Source: Methanomethylovorans sp.
Lineage (GTDB): Archaea > Halobacteriota > Methanosarcinia > Methanosarcinales > Methanosarcinaceae
Length of the DNA: 6,841 nt
Direction: 5' to 3'
Assembly (NCBI GenBank): GCA_020854785.1
Contig: JAHFZE010000199.1
Coordinates: 1-6,841 of the forward strand
The translations under genes and the position numbers were made by a program. The notes beneath the pieces are model-generated. The model did not search any database, had not been told where the DNA came from, and saw nothing but the letters and a program-made list of their open reading frames with translations. Below are positions 5,831-6,841 of the stretch, in pieces. Position 1 is the stretch's first letter; each line of letters opens with the position of its first letter.

Positions 5831-6778
5831 GTGTCAAATACGATTCTTGAAGTACAAGACCTAAAAAAATACTTTAAAACATCACGCGGGATGCTCCATG
5901 CAGTCGACGGAGTCAATTTTTCCATCGAACGAGGGAAGACATTAGGTATCGTAGGAGAGTCCGGTTGTGGGAAAACCACCCTTGGCCGCACGATACTGCG
6001 TCTGGTGGAACCCACTTCCGGTAGTATCGTACTCGATGGAAAAGATATTACGAAATGTACCCGTAGAGAGATGAAAAAAATCCGAAAGGATCTTCAGATT
6101 ATTTTCCAAGATCCGTTTTCGTCATTAGATCCTCGCAATACGATAAGCGAGACACTCACAGAAGTCGTGAGGGTAAACCGCATTTGTACCGGCAAAGAAG
6201 AAATCAGAAAGCGGGTCTTGGAATTGATGGAGACGGTAGGGCTTGCCCAGCGGCTGATTAACACCTATCCGCACGAACTTGACGGCGGAAGACGCCAGCG
6301 AATCGGTATTGCCCGTGCATTGGCGATGGAACCGAAGTTCATCGTCTGTGACGAGCCGGTGTCGGCACTCGATGTCTCGATACAGGCGCAGATTCTCAAC
6401 CTGCTAGAGGACTTGCAGGAGAATCTCGGTCTTTCCTATATGTTCATTACCCATGATCTTGCGGTCGTCAATCATTTCGCCGACGAAATTGCGGTGATGT
6501 ACTTGGGCAAGATTGTTGAAAAGGCTCCTACCGAGGAATTATTCAATAATGCCCTGCATCCTTATACGCAAGCGCTGCTTTCGGCAATTCCGATTCCCGA
6601 GATTCTCGAGGAACGACCTCAGCTGTTGCTCAAAGGCGAGATTACGTCTCCGATTAACCCAAAGGACGAATGCCGCTTTGTCAACCGCTGTTTCGTAAGC
6701 TGCAAAGAGTGTAAAGAACGTACTCCGCAGCTGAAAGAGGTTTCTCCGAATCATTTCGTGGCCTGCGTTAGGGTTTGA
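5831..6778 (+). CDS. ABC transporter ATP-binding protein, DppF/OppF-type, with non-consensus LDGGR signature
   Basis: A 315-residue cytoplasmic ATPase, partner of the DppD-type protein, starting at GTG 5831, 15 bases after the preceding stop. It has Walker A GESGCGKTT (42-50), Q-loop Q93 in IIFQDPFSSLDP, Walker B FIVCDEP (170-176) with catalytic E175, D-loop ALD (179-181) and switch H208. The signature is LDGGRRQR (150-157) where LSGGQ is the rule, so D151 replaces the serine that contacts the ATP gamma-phosphate. The helix after it (IGIARALAMEP) is normal, so this is not a broken gene. The C-terminal extension has HPYTQALLSAIP (243-254) and cysteines C281, C287, C294 and C312 with the same C-x5-C-x6-C-x17-C spacing as the partner ATPase, plus an additional C291. 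The cysteines suggest a possible iron-sulphur site. The gene is the last of the transporter set, and I see no clear terminator after its TGA. Confidence 0.96.
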   Translation: MSNTILEVQDLKKYFKTSRGMLHAVDGVNFSIERGKTLGIVGESGCGKTTLGRTILRLVEPTSGSIVLDGKDITKCTRREMKKIRKDLQIIFQDPFSSLDPRNTISETLTEVVRVNRICTGKEEIRKRVLELMETVGLAQRLINTYPHELDGGRRQRIGIARALAMEPKFIVCDEPVSALDVSIQAQILNLLEDLQENLGLSYMFITHDLAVVNHFADEIAVMYLGKIVEKAPTEELFNNALHPYTQALLSAIPIPEILEERPQLLLKGEITSPINPKDECRFVNRCFVSCKECKERTPQLKEVSPNHFVACVRV

Positions 6779-6780
6779 GC

Positions 6781-6841
6781 CTAGCGCAGCAACTGTGTCA
6801 TCACGCTTCCTTGTGCTTCAGGGAGTTCTAGACCGAGTATA
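6781..6841 (-). CDS. Possible C-terminal end of a convergent gene of unknown function
   Basis: On the - strand one frame is open from the window edge down to a TAG at 6781-6783, giving 19 residues that end ILGLELPEAQGSVMTQLLR. The composition looks protein-like, and the stop would lie 2 bases from the end of the DppF-type gene in convergent orientation. Nineteen open codons are easily reached by chance and the family cannot be recognised, so this is tentative. If it is not coding, the stretch 6779-6841 shows nothing else that I can name. Confidence 0.3.
   Translation of the reverse strand, partial: ILGLELPEAQGSVMTQLLR

Noticed and set aside
6779..6841. Search for a terminator after the last transporter gene
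   Set aside because: Only three-to-four-base complementary stretches are visible and there is no T-run, so no terminator is called.

Overview
The window looks like chromosomal DNA from a spirochaete, most likely of the Sphaerochaeta/Treponema type. The main clue is the solute-binding protein, whose export signal ends in a short segment (FATGAKEE) of the kind I associate with spirochaetal binding proteins. Balanced base composition and strong AGGAGG-type ribosome binding sites also fit. This is an inference from style; no rRNA or other taxonomic marker is present.

All seven confident genes lie on the + strand. Positions 1-312 hold the C-terminal end of an iron-dependent alcohol dehydrogenase of the butanol dehydrogenase/YqhD type. 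At 339-1226 is a complete zinc-dependent class II aldolase closest in pattern to tagatose-bisphosphate aldolases (GatY/KbaY). After a 72-base gap comes a complete five-gene ABC importer of the peptide/nickel/opine (Dpp/Opp) family: solute-binding protein (1299-2837), DppB-type permease (2917-3870), DppC-type permease (3867-4790), DppD-type ATPase (4802-5815) and DppF-type ATPase (5831-6778). The last 61 bases may hold the tail of a convergent - strand gene, but the evidence is thin.

The layout suggests one transcription unit. The genes are closely spaced, the two permease genes overlap by ATGA, and no hairpin with a following T-run separates any pair. The one strong hairpin (2863-2890) sits between the binding protein and the first permease and lacks a T-run. 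That is the expected place for an element that lets the binding protein be made in excess of the membrane parts.

In function, the binding protein captures a solute outside the cytoplasmic membrane, the two permeases form the channel, and the two ATPases drive import. The peptide-type family name does not fix the substrate. Linkage to an aldolase and an alcohol dehydrogenase, and absence of the usual peptide-binding aromatic/acidic motif in the binding protein, make a sugar, glycoside or polyol-type compound at least as likely as a peptide. The aldolase could then split a phosphorylated intermediate and the dehydrogenase reduce a released aldehyde.

I see no CRISPR array, insertion sequence, tRNA, rRNA or clearly new system. 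The most interesting points are an aspartate replacing the signature-motif serine in the DppF-type ATPase, unusual residues around an otherwise intact aldolase active site, matching four-cysteine tails on both ATPases, and the intergenic hairpin.
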